Assembly: GCA_039621445.1 (NCBI GenBank)
Contig: CP154956.1
Span: 93,624,406 to 93,688,405 of the forward strand
Source of the DNA: Euglena gracilis
Lineage: Eukaryota > Euglenida > Euglenophyceae > Euglenales
Reading direction: 5' to 3'
DNA: 64,000 nt
Shown here: in pieces, positions 31,055 through 42,479 of the stretch
Position numbering within the stretch: position 1 is the stretch's first letter
Layout of the letters: every line of letters starts with the position of its first letter
Made by a program: the position numbers and the translations under genes
The notes under the pieces: model-generated
What the model was told of the DNA's origin: nothing
What the model saw: the letters and a program-made list of their open reading frames with translations, nothing else
Database searches by the model: none

Positions 31055-31250
31055 GGGGTTAAAAGTCGGCGAGACTGGCCCGTAACTACATTAGAGTGGG
31101 TGGTCGGCCGACTAGTCGGCCGACCACCCAGAACCCCCCCCCCCCGTCTCGCCGACTAGCTGCCGACCAGGCCTAGTCGGCCGACCAATTGGGTGGTCGG
31201 CCGACTAGTCGGCCGACCACCCAGGACCCCCCCCCCAGTCTACCGTTTGC
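31055..31250 (+). repeat. GGTCGGCCGACTAGTCGG element (reverse copy of 28116-28310)
   Basis: Same palindromes and boundaries in opposite orientation. The stretch from 30.95 kb to here is poly-G and has no gene. Confidence 0.85.
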
Positions 31251-31291
31251 CACTCCCAATGTACTAACGGGTCAAAACCGCCGACTTTTAA

Positions 31292-31955
31292 GCCCCCCCT
31301 GGGAAAAAACTTTTGTCTAAATCACCTCAACACCAGTCAAAACCCACCCGAATGGCTCCAGAACCCCCCAATCGGGGGTGAATATGCAAAAAAATTGGGG
31401 GGAAATGTCCATTTTGGGCCACTTTTGACAAAAGAACACCTCTCCCCATTGGATTTTCAATATAAGTCAAAATTTGCACAAAAAAAAGGTCTTATCCCTC
31501 CAAGTCTATTGCCAACATAGAAGGGATTTTGTTATTTGAGGGGGGGTGCGGGGGGGGGGGCGGAGCCCCCCCCCGCCTATGCCAAAGTGAGCCACAAAAA
31601 CGACTTAGCCCCCGAGTATGTTGCCAACACAGAAGGGATTTTGATATTTGAGGCTCGGATGGGGGTGGAGGGGGGAGTTTTCTGCCTCTCGTGATGCAGA
31701 ATGCTTGCATTTCTAAAGGATTTTCATGTAATCCCTGTTTCACCATTGGTTTTTTACCCCTTCGGACCCCAATCAAGGGCCCACCGACCCCCCACCGACC
31801 AAATATTTCCATCTGGGGGTGTTTATTTAGGCGTAAGACACTTATTTGGACCCATCCGGACCATTTCCGGGTGATTTGGGCCCGCCACAGACCATTTTTA
31901 TGACCGCCGACTAGCCACCGACTAGTTTGCGTTGAATTTTCTTCATGGGGGGGGC
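31292..31955 (-). mobile_element. TTAA-bounded element E, copy 2
   Basis: TTAA at 31288-31291 and 31956-31959; ends GCCCCCCCTGGGAAAA and TTTTCTTCATGGGGGGGGC. The outer flanks are themselves inverted (CCGCCGACTTTTAA and TTAAAAGTCGGCGG). The minus frame 31492-32016 matches the copy 1 frame over about 140 codons. Confidence 0.8.
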
Positions 31956-31959
31956 TTAA

Positions 31960-32135
31960 AAGTCGGCGGTTTGGACCCGTTAGTACATTAGAGTGGGTAG
32001 TCGGCCGACTACCCACTACCCCCCCCCCTGTCTCGTCGACTAGCTACCGACCAGGCCTAGTCGGCCGACTAATTGGGTAGTCGGCCGACTAGTCGGCCGA
32101 CTACCCACTACCCCCCCCCCCCAGTCTACCGCCTT
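31960..32135. repeat. GTCGGCCGACTACCCACTACC palindromes
   Basis: Three palindromic GGCCGACTAGTCGGCC words with poly-C tracts; same family as 27010 and 31055. Confidence 0.85.
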
Positions 32136-32144
32136 GCGCCCCCG

Positions 32145-32408
32145 TGACCGCCCCCCGTGACCCGAACAAGGACCCTTTTCGGCAAACTTTTTCCGTTAAA
32201 AATTTTGGCCGATGATGCCTAATTTGACATAAATGTTCATGGAGATTCCCAACTTTGAGCATAAATTTTGCAAATTGGGGATGGTGATTCCTAATTTGCT
32301 GTCAAATTCCTGATTTTAGGTGTGGGGATTCCTAGTTTTTGCTTTTTTCCCCAAGGGGGTGGTGCGGGTCACGGGGGGGGTCACGGGGGGGGTCACGGGG
32401 GAAGTATG
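32145..32408. mobile_element. GGGTCACGG-type element with inverted arms
   Basis: The left arm reads CCCCCGTGACC while the right arm reads GGGTCACGGGG, unlike the direct arms of other copies. The middle has ATTCCTAATTTG and GATGCCTAATTTGAC words. It may be a rearranged copy. Confidence 0.6.
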
Positions 32409-32627
32409 CCACTTTGGAGGTAGCGGGAGGCAGCATCCATGCACGCCGTGGCCCCCACCTGGGATTTTTCTGGTTGCAAATGATGCTGGGATGTCATTGG
32501 GAAAAATGCACCGAGACAGATGTGACTGAGGAGGGGTGCATCCCCCAGTTTGGCACACCCGGTGTCCCATGTGCTTTCATTTCCGATCATACTTGCAGTT
32601 AGTGCGACCGGAAAAAATGTTTCCGTG

Positions 32628-33059
32628 CGCCGCGACCACCGCGGAATTTTTTTTTTTTGTAACCGGCAGCGCCGCGGCAAAAAATTTTCTGTGCGCCGCA
32701 AATGCCGCGGCACTGGTTTGTGTGTGCGCCGCGACCGCCGCGGAAACTTTTTTTTGGAAACCTCAACGGGTGGGGCTGGTGCTACCTTGGCAACGCTTTG
32801 TTTTGCCAAAAGCCCGGGTGAGCACTTTCTATCAATCTAATTGTTTCCACCAAAAAAATGTTGGGTGTTTGTGTTGCTGCCAATACGTTCTTGAGCTCCG
32901 GGCAGAAAATTTTTTTTGCGCCGCAACCACCGCAGAAAAATTTTCCCCTTGCGCCGCGACCACCGCGGCAATAAATTTTGCTTGTGCCGCGACAGCCGCG
33001 GCAAAAATCTTTCTGTGCGCCGCGACCACCGCGGAATTTTTTTTTTGCGCCGCGGCAGG
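32628..33059. repeat. Repeats of GTGCGCCGCGACCACCGCGG
   Basis: Nine or ten copies of a palindrome-centred word (GCGCCGCGACCACCGCGG then A/T run) in two groups, 32628-32760 and 32915-33059. They precede the YR relic B. A + frame of 282 codons through them is an artefact of the repeat. Confidence 0.85.
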
Positions 33060-33067
33060 AGCGCCGC

Positions 33068-33366
33068 CAGGGATTTTTTTAAGTTTGGACCCCCGGGGGG
33101 GGGGAGGGGGGGGTAGGGTGGGTGGGTCCGCCCGACCCCCTCCCCCCCCCCGGGGGGGGGTCCCCCCGGAGGGGGGTGGGATATACTTTTCGGCGCCGCA
33201 GGCGCCGAAAAATTCTATTTTTAGCACTTTTCGCGATTTTTCGGCCATTTTTTTGTGGGTCCCCCGGGCCCCCCTCCCCCCCCCCCCCCCGGGGGGGGGC
33301 CCCACCCAGGGGGGTGGGGGGGTGGGGGGGACCCCCCCCTCCCCCCCGGTCTTAAAAAAACCCCTG
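33068..33366. mobile_element. hAT-like element, TSD AGCGCCGC
   Basis: AGCGCCGC at 33060-33067 and 33367-33374. Ends are CAGGGATTTTTTTAAG and CTTAAAAAAACCCCTG. The 299-bp body is C/G runs with a GGCGCCGCAGGCGCC hairpin. It is inserted in the CCGCGG repeats. Confidence 0.9.
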
Positions 33367-33419
33367 AGCGCCGCGGCGCACTAACTACAAGTATGTTTCC
33401 GATCCTGCCACGTGCCTAG

Positions 33420-34415
33420 TGGCATCGTTTCATCGGCAGCAGACTCTTCTTCAAAAAAGGCCCCGGCAGGTGAGGGTGGCAACTGGCTTTTCCGGACGGC
33501 GAACCCATGGGCTCACAAGCTCCTGGCTTCGGCAACAACGGACGAGGCCTACCGTGGAGTGGCTCGGTGGGTGTCGCACGTGACAGGTTAACCTCACGTT
33601 CAAGGACGTGGCGCGGTGAGCTGCCATGACCTGTCTGGCGAACGACGCCACGGTGTCTCTGAAGGACGTGGCTAAATTTTTCCACGTCACTGTTGGCGTC
33701 TATCACCAGATGGCTCGGGCAACGCCCATTTGGGCGGCTACCATCCTGAAAACTGAGCAGCCGGAGGGACCGTCCCAGGTGGCGGCACGGCATCCACGAC
33801 CGGTGAAGCCTGAGCTGTATGTCTCCCAAGGGGGGGGGGGTGTTTGTATGTTTCTGTAATGTTCACAGGTACACTGCTGCTTCGTCACGAGACCCTCTGC
33901 CACAGCCACCACCAATTCAGCCCATGGTTGTTGAGTATGTGTTTTCGCGGAAACTCTTCGGAGACACACAGGACAAACGAGGATGCGGTGCCAGAAGCAC
34001 CGGTGACACCCCAACCTCCTGCTCAGCCAGAAGCGTATGCGTGTACCACCTCCCCCCCCCCTAATTGACCGTGGGACCTCTCCACGGGACTCCCCTTTTG
34101 GTCAATTAGGGGGGGGTTCAATTAGGGGGGGGCGTCAATTAGGGGGGGGGTACCGTCAATTAGGGGGTGCTTCAGCACAGAATCCCCCCGGGCAGTCAAT
34201 TAGGGGGGGGGGTCGAAAAAAATTTCCCCAGGGCGTTTGGTCAATTAGGGGGGGGGGTCAATTAGGGGGGGAGGTGGTATTGTGCCGCCCTGTGTCACCC
34301 GTTCTCTCCACAGACCCGATGCCCCGCCTCCACAAACACCTGAAGTGCCGAGTGCTCCTCAACCTCTGGCGTATGCACTTGGTTGTTGACAACCGCAATT
34401 GTCCGTACGTTCCAT
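33420..34415 (+). pseudogene. Degenerate YR copy B (C-terminal part)
   Basis: Matches copy A: GNWLFRTANPW.., YRGVARWVS, LTFKDVAR, AAMTCLAN, SLKDVAKFF, VYHQMARATP. A frameshift lies near 33587. A TGA replaces the second Arg of the RR pair at about 33620. Three residues including the catalytic His are missing before the Tyr. A Pro/Ala-rich tail (..APVTPQPPAQPEAYA) continues in frame across intron 34041-34313 to ..PSAPQPLAYALGC and a stop. No PHD finger is seen. Confidence 0.75.
34046..34277. mobile_element. TA-flanked TAATTGAC element in the intron of YR copy B
   Basis: TA at 34044-34045 and 34278-34279. Same family as 14258-14494 but reversed. It lies five bases into intron 34041-34313; without it the intron is 39 nt. 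Confidence 0.9.
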
Positions 34416-34799
34416 CTCAGTGACAAACCAGACAAACCTGTTCAACCTCCTATTGATGACACGCTGCACATCCCGGAATCGCGGCATGGTCGGACACACG
34501 TGTCACACATCCACGTCCAACCTCTCACAAGGAGGAGAATGATGTGGATAGAAAACAAACCCAACCACAAAAAACTGTGATCCTTCCAACTAACAGCACA
34601 TTACCAAAGTCAGCACATTCAAAATGATGCAAACGTACAGGGCAAAAGTAAATTGTGATTGCACAAAAAGAAACACAGTCCAACGGCTTTAACCATGGAG
34701 CAGTTTCAAGAGTCATGCTCAGGTCTGGGGTTCAGCAAATGCCATGTAGCATCCTGCAAAGTGAAAAAAACGAGAAGTGACAGGGAGAAGAAAACAAAC

Positions 34800-35405
34800 C
34801 TTCATAACAACCCTTCCAGCACTTCAATGATCCACCCTTCGATCTCCAGCACCACCAAAAACTTGACTTCTTCCTTCTTCTTCAGGAGCATTGGCTCAGT
34901 CATTTCAACGAACTGAGGGGTAACAGAAACTGCCACCACATTACCACCACTGCGACCCACACCAGTCCTCAGCCAGCATACCGCCTTGTGACTTGTGACT
35001 TGTGACTTCTGCACGCAGCCATCCCGGGGTGCATGGCAGCACGAATGGGAAATAGGGTGGTGACTGAAATTTCCGCCCCCTGAAATTTCACGAAATTTCA
35101 CGATTTTTTACTTCTCTTTCTGACCACTAGCCAATAGTAGGGTGTTGACTGAAATTTCCGGCCCCTGAAATTTCACGAAATTTCACAATTTTTTACTTTC
35201 TTTCCAACCACTTTTCACGAATGTCACCAACCTTGCTGCGCGTTGGGCTACGGGTCTCCCCATCAAGTTCGAGGAAGACGGCTCCAATGAGGCTATCTAT
35301 CGCGTTCAGGGACAGCCGTCGTTGCATTGAGCTTTCTCGGGGGGGGGGTCGTTGGTATGTTGGTTGTTGTTGTTGTTGTTGCTGTTGTGTTGGTGTCCGT
35401 GCCAT
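34800..35405 (-). CDS. Candidate gene with poly-Gln N-terminus
   Basis: The minus frame starts at ATG 35405: MARTPT, then eight Gln, a basic stretch, NAIDSLIGAVFLEL, then KVGDIREKWLER, to a splice-like GAAA|GTAAAA at 35197. A later segment (34912-34800, ..KKKEEVKFLVVLEIEGW..) follows a CCCCTCAG acceptor and ends in TGA just before a 46-nt GT-AG intron (34799-34754). How the two parts join is unclear; a 90-bp tandem duplication (35050-35205) lies between. No domain is assigned. Confidence 0.35.
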
Positions 35406-35761
35406 TAACACTGCGCGCTGGTTCCGGTTCTGCATCCACGTGCTTTTGTTCTTTTGCTGGTTTACACCCCGGAAGGAAGGCTTCACATTTTTCACATTAC
35501 CTCCCCCAGATGGCCATTCAGTTTTGGTCCCAGTTTTGTGCCTCAGGTGGAGACCATTTATGTTCCAGAGTTTTTTTGGTTCACAGGTGGGGCCATTTTT
35601 GGGGGTACGTTTTTGGTTGACGGGGGGACGTTTTTTGCACACAGCTGTGGCCACTTTTCGTCAATGGTTGGGGTTTGGCCTTAGGTTGCAGGTTGCAAAG
35701 AGCCTTTGCCCCTTTATGACGACCACCCCCTGGTTGCAGGGAAATGGTCGTTAGACAAAGG

Positions 35762-36030
35762 GGGGGGCATGCAATTTTTTACCGACTCGGGGGGGGGAGG
35801 GGGATCACTCCACTTTTTTTATCAGTCGCTCATTTTCAAAAAAAACCAGCATAGTCAACCCCCCCCGGGGGGGGTCGGCCACTCAGAAAAACGGCCACTT
35901 TCCAGGCACCTTGGACCATTTTCGGCGAAAAAATTTTTTCCGGTGCCAGTGGGCGCCGGGGTCACACCAGCCCAAAAAATCAGTCACCCACTCTGTTTTT
36001 TTCACTGACTGATGCACTCTTGTTTTGCAA
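35762..36030 (+). repeat. Poly-G/C element related to 63269-63629
   Basis: Shares CATGCAATTTTTTACCGACT, GGGTCGGCCACTCAGAAAAA, CGGCCACTTTCCAG and GTCACCCACTCTG with the 63 kb hAT-like element. I find no matching 8-bp duplication. No gene is seen in 36030-36680. Confidence 0.65.
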
Positions 36031-36682
36031 TGACTGGTAGAGGCTGATCACGCTGCCTCTGTGTCGGCGGTGAAGTCTTTATCCCGCAAACCGAAATGGT
36101 CGAGGGGGCCGTCTCGTAGATAATGCTGACGAAGCAGCGGACCCCGCGGTGTTCGTGCCGACGAAATTTGTTGTGACGTTAATTTAGGCTGAACGGAATT
36201 TGGTTGCCTCCGGTAGGTTGGTCCGGCCAAACGCCCCCTAGAGTACTCCCAGGAAGTCTGACCAGGGAGGAAGTGACCATGAGGGCGGAGCACAAGAGGG
36301 GGGTGCACACTGCTTTTTGGTGCCGGCACACAAAGCAGGATCTCACCCCCGGACTGTGCGAAGCCCGAATGGTCGGCTCTAAACCGATGCCAAACGGTAG
36401 ATTGGGGGGGGTAGTGGGTAGTCGGCCAGAAGTTACCCCACACTTGGCACACACTTTTGGATTAAAACGGGGTCGCTCAGATAAGAAAGGTCGACTCAAG
36501 TAGCTGTGGTGGCTTCGAAGCACCCCATAGGTGTAGTGAAATGGTCTACCCATGTCGACAAAGAGGCTTGGACCGAGCTCCCAGTAGCAACATAGCAACA
36601 CTGAAAAGTGGGAAGTGAGACACATTGAAAACAGGTTCGAGACAGACCTCCGACAACAATGGCGCAAGTTCTACTACAAAAA

Positions 36683-36800
36683 AGGGGTGGCGGACGCCGG
36701 TTCTGTCCAAAACCCGGCGTTCCGGACGCCGGTTCCGAAGGACGGAACCGGCGTCCGGAACGCCGGGTTTTGGACAGAACCGGCGTCCGCCACCCCTTGT
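36683..36800. repeat. Hairpin beside TTAA (copy 2)
   Basis: The arms AGGGGTGGCGGACGCCGG and complement meet at CCGGTTCCGAAGGACGGAACC. Immediately followed by TTAA and the element at 36805, mirroring 10836-10960. Confidence 0.9.
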
Positions 36801-36804
36801 TTAA

Positions 36805-37629
36805 ACCGGCGTTTTAGAGACGCCGGGTTCAGGACAGAACCGGCGTCCCCACCCTTCGGTCAAAGGACACTCCCAGGACCAATCTCCGACCACTTATGTG
36901 CAATGTCACGCCACTTTGCATTTCACCAAAATTCGGCGATCGCGAGGGTATTTCTGGCTGTGTCAATCGTCCTGGTACAAAGTCACCCCTCAATCGAAAG
37001 CTCTTTTCATCAGACGACTGGCGATCACCACCAAATTCAGCCACGCCGCTTCTGGAGCTCTTATTTTCTGTTGCTGGGAAATCCTAATTTCACAACTCTG
37101 GTGCCCCCAGGACCCCTCAGGTGGTCGATTCGAAGAGGAAAATCGTTTCTGTAAGGTTTATTAAGCATCTTAAACCAAAAATCACTGAAAATTACCACAA
37201 ATTTCGACTCAGATTCTGGCCGATCCGACGATCGCGAGCGTATCTCGGGCTGCGTGCAACGTAGGGTACCAAGTTACCCCTCGATCGAAAGCTCTTTTCA
37301 ACAGACGACCAGCGGTGCTCATCAGATCTTTCCACGCTGCACGGTACTCTATTTCCAAATCTGGGCCAATTTTCACCAAATTTGGATATCCACCCCACTG
37401 GTCCCCAAATGGCAAAATTCATTGTCCTAGATGGTTGAAACAGTCATACCAGCACCTTAGGGCCACTTTTGGGCACTTTTGGTGACATTTTTAGGAATGA
37501 AAACCGGACGCCGGGTTTTGGACAAAACCGGCGTTCCTAACGCCGGGTTTTAGGACAGAACCGGCGTCCGTAAAACCCGTGGGGGGGGGACGCCGGTTCT
37601 GTCCTGAACCCGGCGTCTCAAACGCCGGT
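36805..37629 (-). mobile_element. TTAA-bounded element with CCGGCGTTT TIRs (copy 2)
   Basis: Reverse copy of 10009-10831 with TTAA at 36801-36804 and 37630-37633. The two copies align throughout including the internal duplication. The 160-codon frame of copy 1 is shifted here. Confidence 0.85.
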
Positions 37630-38159
37630 TTAAATCAGTTCAAATGACTGTGTATGCTCAGACATTTTGTTGATAGTTTGTTGATAGTATAGTTCAACGG
37701 GATGCCTGACTCCTAATTTCATGGCTTTTCCGTTTCGCGATTGCATACGCGCGATAATACTTGGAAGTGCTAAAGATCGCCCTTCATTTAACACGCGGCA
37801 CCTGGACTGTTCGCAAGCATAATAGTACAGCAGGCACAAATGCGGAATTAGTGCGAACGGACATTTCAGTACCGCGGGATTTGGTTGCCTCCGGTAGCTG
37901 GCTGGCAGACCAACCTAGCCGGCCAACACGCCAGCTGTCTATCCGTCCGTCCAGATGAAAGCCATTGTCGCCAGCCGCCCGGCTGTCCAGACCAAACAAT
38001 ACGTACGCCGCACGAAGTCATGCAATCTCGGATGCGTTCTTTGAACGGACCGGGAAAAAACCGACAGACGATGGATCCATTTTTTTTCTTTGGCGCGGTG
38101 GGGAAGCGGGTGGTGTGTGATGTGCGAGCATTCGGTGATGTGTCCTGTCGGCCCCCCTT

Positions 38160-38232
38160 TGCGACCTTTGGCGACCTTTGGCGACCGTGGGCCGACCCCA
38201 GGGTCGGCCCACAACCCCCCCCCCCAGGCCAG
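38160..38232. repeat. GTGGGCCGACC(C)..GGGTCGGCCCAC module
   Basis: A palindrome followed by poly-C and AGGCCAGATC. Further copies are at 43788-43862 (just upstream of YR copy D), 47040-47110 (reverse), 47808-47868 and 49140-49224. Confidence 0.85.
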
Positions 38233-38302
38233 ATCCGGGAGCCGAACATGGTGGAATGGTATGGTAAAAAAAAAAGGGCATCCACACCCTTAGGGAGGCG
38301 TG

Positions 38303-38366
38303 CGGACGGACGGACGGATGGACGGACGGACGGACGGACGGACGGACGGACGGACAGACGGACGGC
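38303..38366. repeat. (GGAC)n microsatellite
   Basis: About 15 GGAC/GGAT tetramers, with further GGACGGACGG words at 38390-38445. No gene is seen in 37640-38670. Confidence 0.95.
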
Positions 38367-38674
38367 TAGAGGAAATTCCTTTCATCTGGACGGACGGCTG
38401 GACAGGGTGCATTTTGGTCTGGACGGACGGACGGCTAGGTTGGTCTCGAAATCGCGAGAGTGAACTTATTCCTAATTACAGTGGCTTTCCTTGGTGTGTT
38501 TTTTTCGACATGTACATGGCTGAGAAGTGAGAACCCTGGTGGGGTTCTAGCTACAAGCTCGGATTGTGAAGCACAAGTTGTCAAGTTTGCAAGTTGTCAA
38601 GTCAAGTACTATATCAAGAAAGACCCCCCCCCCCACCGGACTCAGGACAAAGTCCGTGTAGGGGGGGACTTGCT

Positions 38675-39770
38675 TTAAGTCCGTGTATTACCCCCCCTCC
38701 GACTCAGGACAAAGTCGGTGTATCCTAATGAGGAACATTAGTGTCGCTCAGGGTACACTTGTCTTTGTCTTCACAGCTCCATGTTGCCCGCACAAGTCGT
38801 AAACGTCGCTGAGGTTGTCTTGGGACCTTTGCCAACACCCGCAAAGTTGTTGGCAGGGTTGAAAGTGGCAGTTGAACCCCAGAACACAGAAACTACGGAC
38901 ACAGAGCTTTTTGGGGATGTTTTCACCCAAACTGCCCCAGCCCAGGGCAGCGTCAAAAATCAGAAGGGGGGATATACCGCCTCGCCAATTTTCAAAAAGT
39001 TTGCGAACTGTGAGGCTATGCCACCACTGATTTGGATGACTACATGGTGGTGTTTGCAAAGTGGGTGCTTTCGGTACACGCTTTGCATGACACAGAAGCT
39101 GAGAAGATTGCGACAAAGGCACAAAGGCAGCTTCCATGTCAACGGGCTGGGGTGCCCATGTACGAATGGGCTCCGCAAACGTTGACATCGTATGCCAACG
39201 CATTGGCTGTGCTATACAAATCAACAAAAACCAAGAATCCCATTGTCCCCAAAGCAAAATGCCATTTTCCAAAGTTCGTTACATTTGTGAACACAACATC
39301 ACGGCTGAAAATTTTGGAGTTCGATTCCGTTCATTCTGTGCACTTCGATTCAGGCCGTTCTATGCCCCCTCCCCGCAACAGTTGGTGTTGTCCTCGTTGC
39401 GACGGCCGGGAGATGCCTCCCTTGCCAGCTCGTGTCGAGAACATGAAGCGAAAGCAATGAGGGGGACACCAACTGTCTGCTACCGTTTTTTCCCCTGGAG
39501 ACATTCAGTGGCACTACCAGGTTTTTACGGTAGCTGCTCCCTATTCCCTCCCCTGACGCGTCACAACAGCAAGAGGATAATTGTTCTGGGGCTCCATTCG
39601 CATTAGTCCTAGTGGTGGAAACATCAAGGTGGCCATTGGTGGAAATGGGGGGGGTACACCGGACTCAGGACAAAGTCCGCACCCCCCCCCCCCGGACTTT
39701 GTCACCCCTGAGTCCGTCGTAGGGTACACCGACTTTGTCCTGAGTCGGAGGAGGGGGTACACGGACTTAA
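38675..39770 (+). mobile_element. TTAA-bounded element carrying YR copy C
   Basis: TTAA at 38675-38678 and 39767-39770. About 45-bp TIRs (GTCCGTGTA..CCGACTCAGGACAAAGTCGG). Outside the left TTAA lies a further GGACTcaggacaAAGTCC hairpin made from the same words. TTAA boundaries like those of copy A are notable because the TIR sequences are unrelated. Confidence 0.7.
38781..39460 (+). pseudogene. YR copy C, N-terminal domain only
   Basis: ATG at 38781 follows a good acceptor (TTGTCTTCACAG). The first ~75 codons resemble the start of copy A (..LPTPAKLLAGLKVAV..). A frame change near 39020-39035 (indel or tiny intron) leads to LDDYMVVFAKWVL and TLTSYANALAVLYKS, matching the core-binding domain. 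It then ends in an unrelated tail (..CCPRCDGREM.., stop at 39458-39460). The catalytic domain is absent. Confidence 0.6.
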
Positions 39771-39989
39771 GGATTATCAAGTACAACTTAAAAGTCAAGT
39801 CCAAGGACAAGTCGGTCTGTTTCACTTTTGCCTTTTCTTTTTTGTTTCTGTTTACAAAATAGCCCCAGAACAAAGGAAACCGAGGAACTTCGGTCAGTTT
39901 TTGCAAAGCTCCCGTTCAGGTTGTGCCAGTGTGCCAAATGTGAAAGGGATTTTGAAGATGATCGCACAGGTTTGCAAGGGCCATTTTGC

Positions 39990-40175
39990 CCCTCAAATGG
40001 TGGCCAGTTTTAGGCCACACAAGTTTCCCAGTTTTGGGGGCCAGTTTTGTGCCACAGGTGGTGGCCAGTTTTTCTGCCACAGATGGTGGCCAGTTTTGTG
40101 CCACAGATGGTGGCCAGTTTTGTGCCACAGATGGTGGCCAGTTTTGGGCCACAGATGGTGGCCAGTTTTGCCACA
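39990..40175 (+). repeat. 24-bp tandem repeats GATGGTGGCCAGTTTTGTGC
   Basis: About seven units of CCACAGATGGTGGCCAGTTT. A reverse-related 27-bp array (CCAAAACTGGCCAGCACATC) is at 42480-42580, and a looser one at 35515-35655. Stretch 40180-41170 has CCAGACCTCCTCCTCC words (40660-40750) but no gene. Confidence 0.9.
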
Positions 40176-41174
40176 GAGTTTTGCTCCTGCTGTGTTCTTC
40201 TGTAGTGTTTTTAAGCTGCCAAACATTTTTGTAGGCGACATGCATGCATCTTCAGCATATTTTGGCATCATTTCATTTGTCTATGGCATGTCTTCGAAAT
40301 GGTTTTTTGTGAACGTTTTCTTCTGGACTTTCTGTGACATCTTTCATGTTACATCTGACACAAAATGAAACCTTTTCTTTTGCAGGAGAAAAGTTTGTTC
40401 CTTCTTCCTTCCTTCTTCAGAGTTGATAAATAAGTGCATCTTTGATCTGTTTCCTCAAACATTGGGTTCGGAACAGTTGTTCTTTTTAGTCGGATCAAAC
40501 GTTTTTTTCAATCAGAGATTTTCAGGAAGAGTATTTTTTTCTTGGTTTCCCCCTTGAAACAAAACCTTTTCCTTTTCAGGCGGGATTTATTTAGGTTCAG
40601 AGGCCTTTTTGCACTTTTTCCTGGGGGAACCCTTCGTGACCAGGATGGAGCTGGGGTCCCCACGGCCAGCCAGATACCAGCCAGACCTCCTCCTCCTCCT
40701 CCTTTTTTTCACCAGCCACCAGCCAGACCTCCTCCTCCTCTTTTCTCCCAGCCACCAGCCACGGCCAGCCGCCATAGGTGTAGAAGTGGGGGGTCGGGGG
40801 GGGGGGGGGGCGGTCGCCCCCCCCCCCGATATTTTGGAAAGAAAATTTTTTTTGCAAAGTGTGTAATTTACTCGCCACATTTTTTTTGTTTTTTTCAATT
40901 TCTTAGACAAAGAACTCAACTTTTCATTGAACTTTTGGCTTTTTTTTGCTGTTTGACGTCGCTACCGTCTCGCCGCCCTTCGGGCGGCAGAACAAGTCCA
41001 AAACTCATGGGTCGGAGGGGGCGGAAATCTTTCTTTTTTCAATTTGGGTTGTTGTTTGTGAACATTTCCACTACCGTTTCGCCGCCCTTCAGGTGGTAAA
41101 CAAGAAACACTGTTGACTTGGCTTATAAAATTCAAAATTGAAAGCACAGCATTTCTACTGACAAGTTTTGCTCT

Positions 41175-41527
41175 GGGGGTGGTTCGGGTCACGGGGGGGT
41201 CACGGGGGGGGGGGTCACGGGGGGAACACCACATTTTCGGTGGCCAAATTAGGAATCACCGAAGACAAATTTTTGGTGAAAAAATCCACAAATTAGGAAT
41301 CTCCACACCTAAAATTAGGATTTTGACACCGAATTAGGAATCACAATCCCCAAATTTGCAAAATTTATGCCTCAAAATTAGGAATCTACCTCAATTTTTT
41401 ATCAAAATAGGCATCACCGGCCAAACTCTTTTCTGAAAAATTTTCGCCGAAAAAGGTCTTTGTTCGGGTCACGGGGGGGTCACGGGGGGGGGGTCACGGG
41501 GGGGGGGGTCACGGGGGTAACACCCCC
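41175..41527 (+). mobile_element. GGGTCACGG element, TSD TCT
   Basis: TCT at 41172-41174 and 41528-41530. Ends GGGGGTGGTTCGGG and GTAACACCCCC. Four AAATTAGGAATC words lie in the middle. From 41530 to 42480 I see satellite fragments (GCCGCCCTTTGGGCGGC at 41570, 41705) but no gene. Confidence 0.9.
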
Positions 41528-42479
41528 TCTTCTTGGGGAAGCTTTTTGGGAAAATGCATTACCGTCCAGCCGCCCTTTGGGCGGCAACTTTTTTTCATCA
41601 CCGTACCTTGCGTTGGGCTTGAAAGCTTCCAAATTGTGATGGTTTTGTGCCAAAAATTGCCACGTTTTTTGTCACATTCAATGCCAAAAAGCGCTACCGT
41701 CTCGCCGCCCTTCAGGCGGCAGAAAAAAACAATATTGTATTGGGCCTTGTCAAGGATCTCGCCCCCCCCGAGAAAAAATTACTTCTACACCCCTGCCAGC
41801 CGCGGCTGGCCGTGGCTGGCTGCGGCTGGGGCGCGTCCTCCTTTTTTTTTTAGTGCCTTCAAAAATTATATAGGGCAAAGACCGCACGGCGCAGCCTCGT
41901 CGGTTTTTATTACGCTCGACGGCTGCGCTCGCCAGGTTTAATCACAACATCCACGCCGGCAGATGAGACAACAGCGAGCAGTAGTAACCGTGGTCCACGG
42001 AACCAGAAGTGCTGCGCAAGACGAGACTACTCATTTTTCGGGTGGATGAACATTTCTTCAACATTTTTCACGGCAGCACTTTATGACTGCGCCGGAAGAA
42101 CCGGAAGGTGGTGGGGGTGGGTCGACCCCCCCCACCCACCACAGCATTTTCACCGATTTCGGGAAAACGGGGATTTTGGCCAGAAAAGTTTTTTGAAAAA
42201 TAAAACCCAAAAACACATGATTTTTGATGGAAAAAAACCTTTTTTTCACAAAAAATCTCAAAATTTTCCGTCCTAAAAACTCGTACTTTTGAGGAGGGGG
42301 GTGAAATAACGAAGGTCAAAAAAAGTGGACAAACTTTTGGCACAGTCAAATTTTACTGACATTTTTTCTCGTTGAACAACACATATTTTGCCAAAAAAAA
42401 ACACAAACAAAACGCTTTTCTGCCCCCCCCCCCTTTCCAAGGGAATGGCACCCAAACAACTCCTTCCTGAGAGAATCCT

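Noticed and set aside
32536-33384. 282-codon + frame
   Set aside because: It runs through the CCGCGG repeats and then the hAT-like element at 33068-33366, so it crosses an insertion boundary and cannot be one gene.
39990-40175. CRISPR-like regular repeats
   Set aside because: The 24-bp units abut without unique spacers; it is a plain tandem repeat. The 34-bp arrays at 3.9-6.0 kb fail for the same reason.
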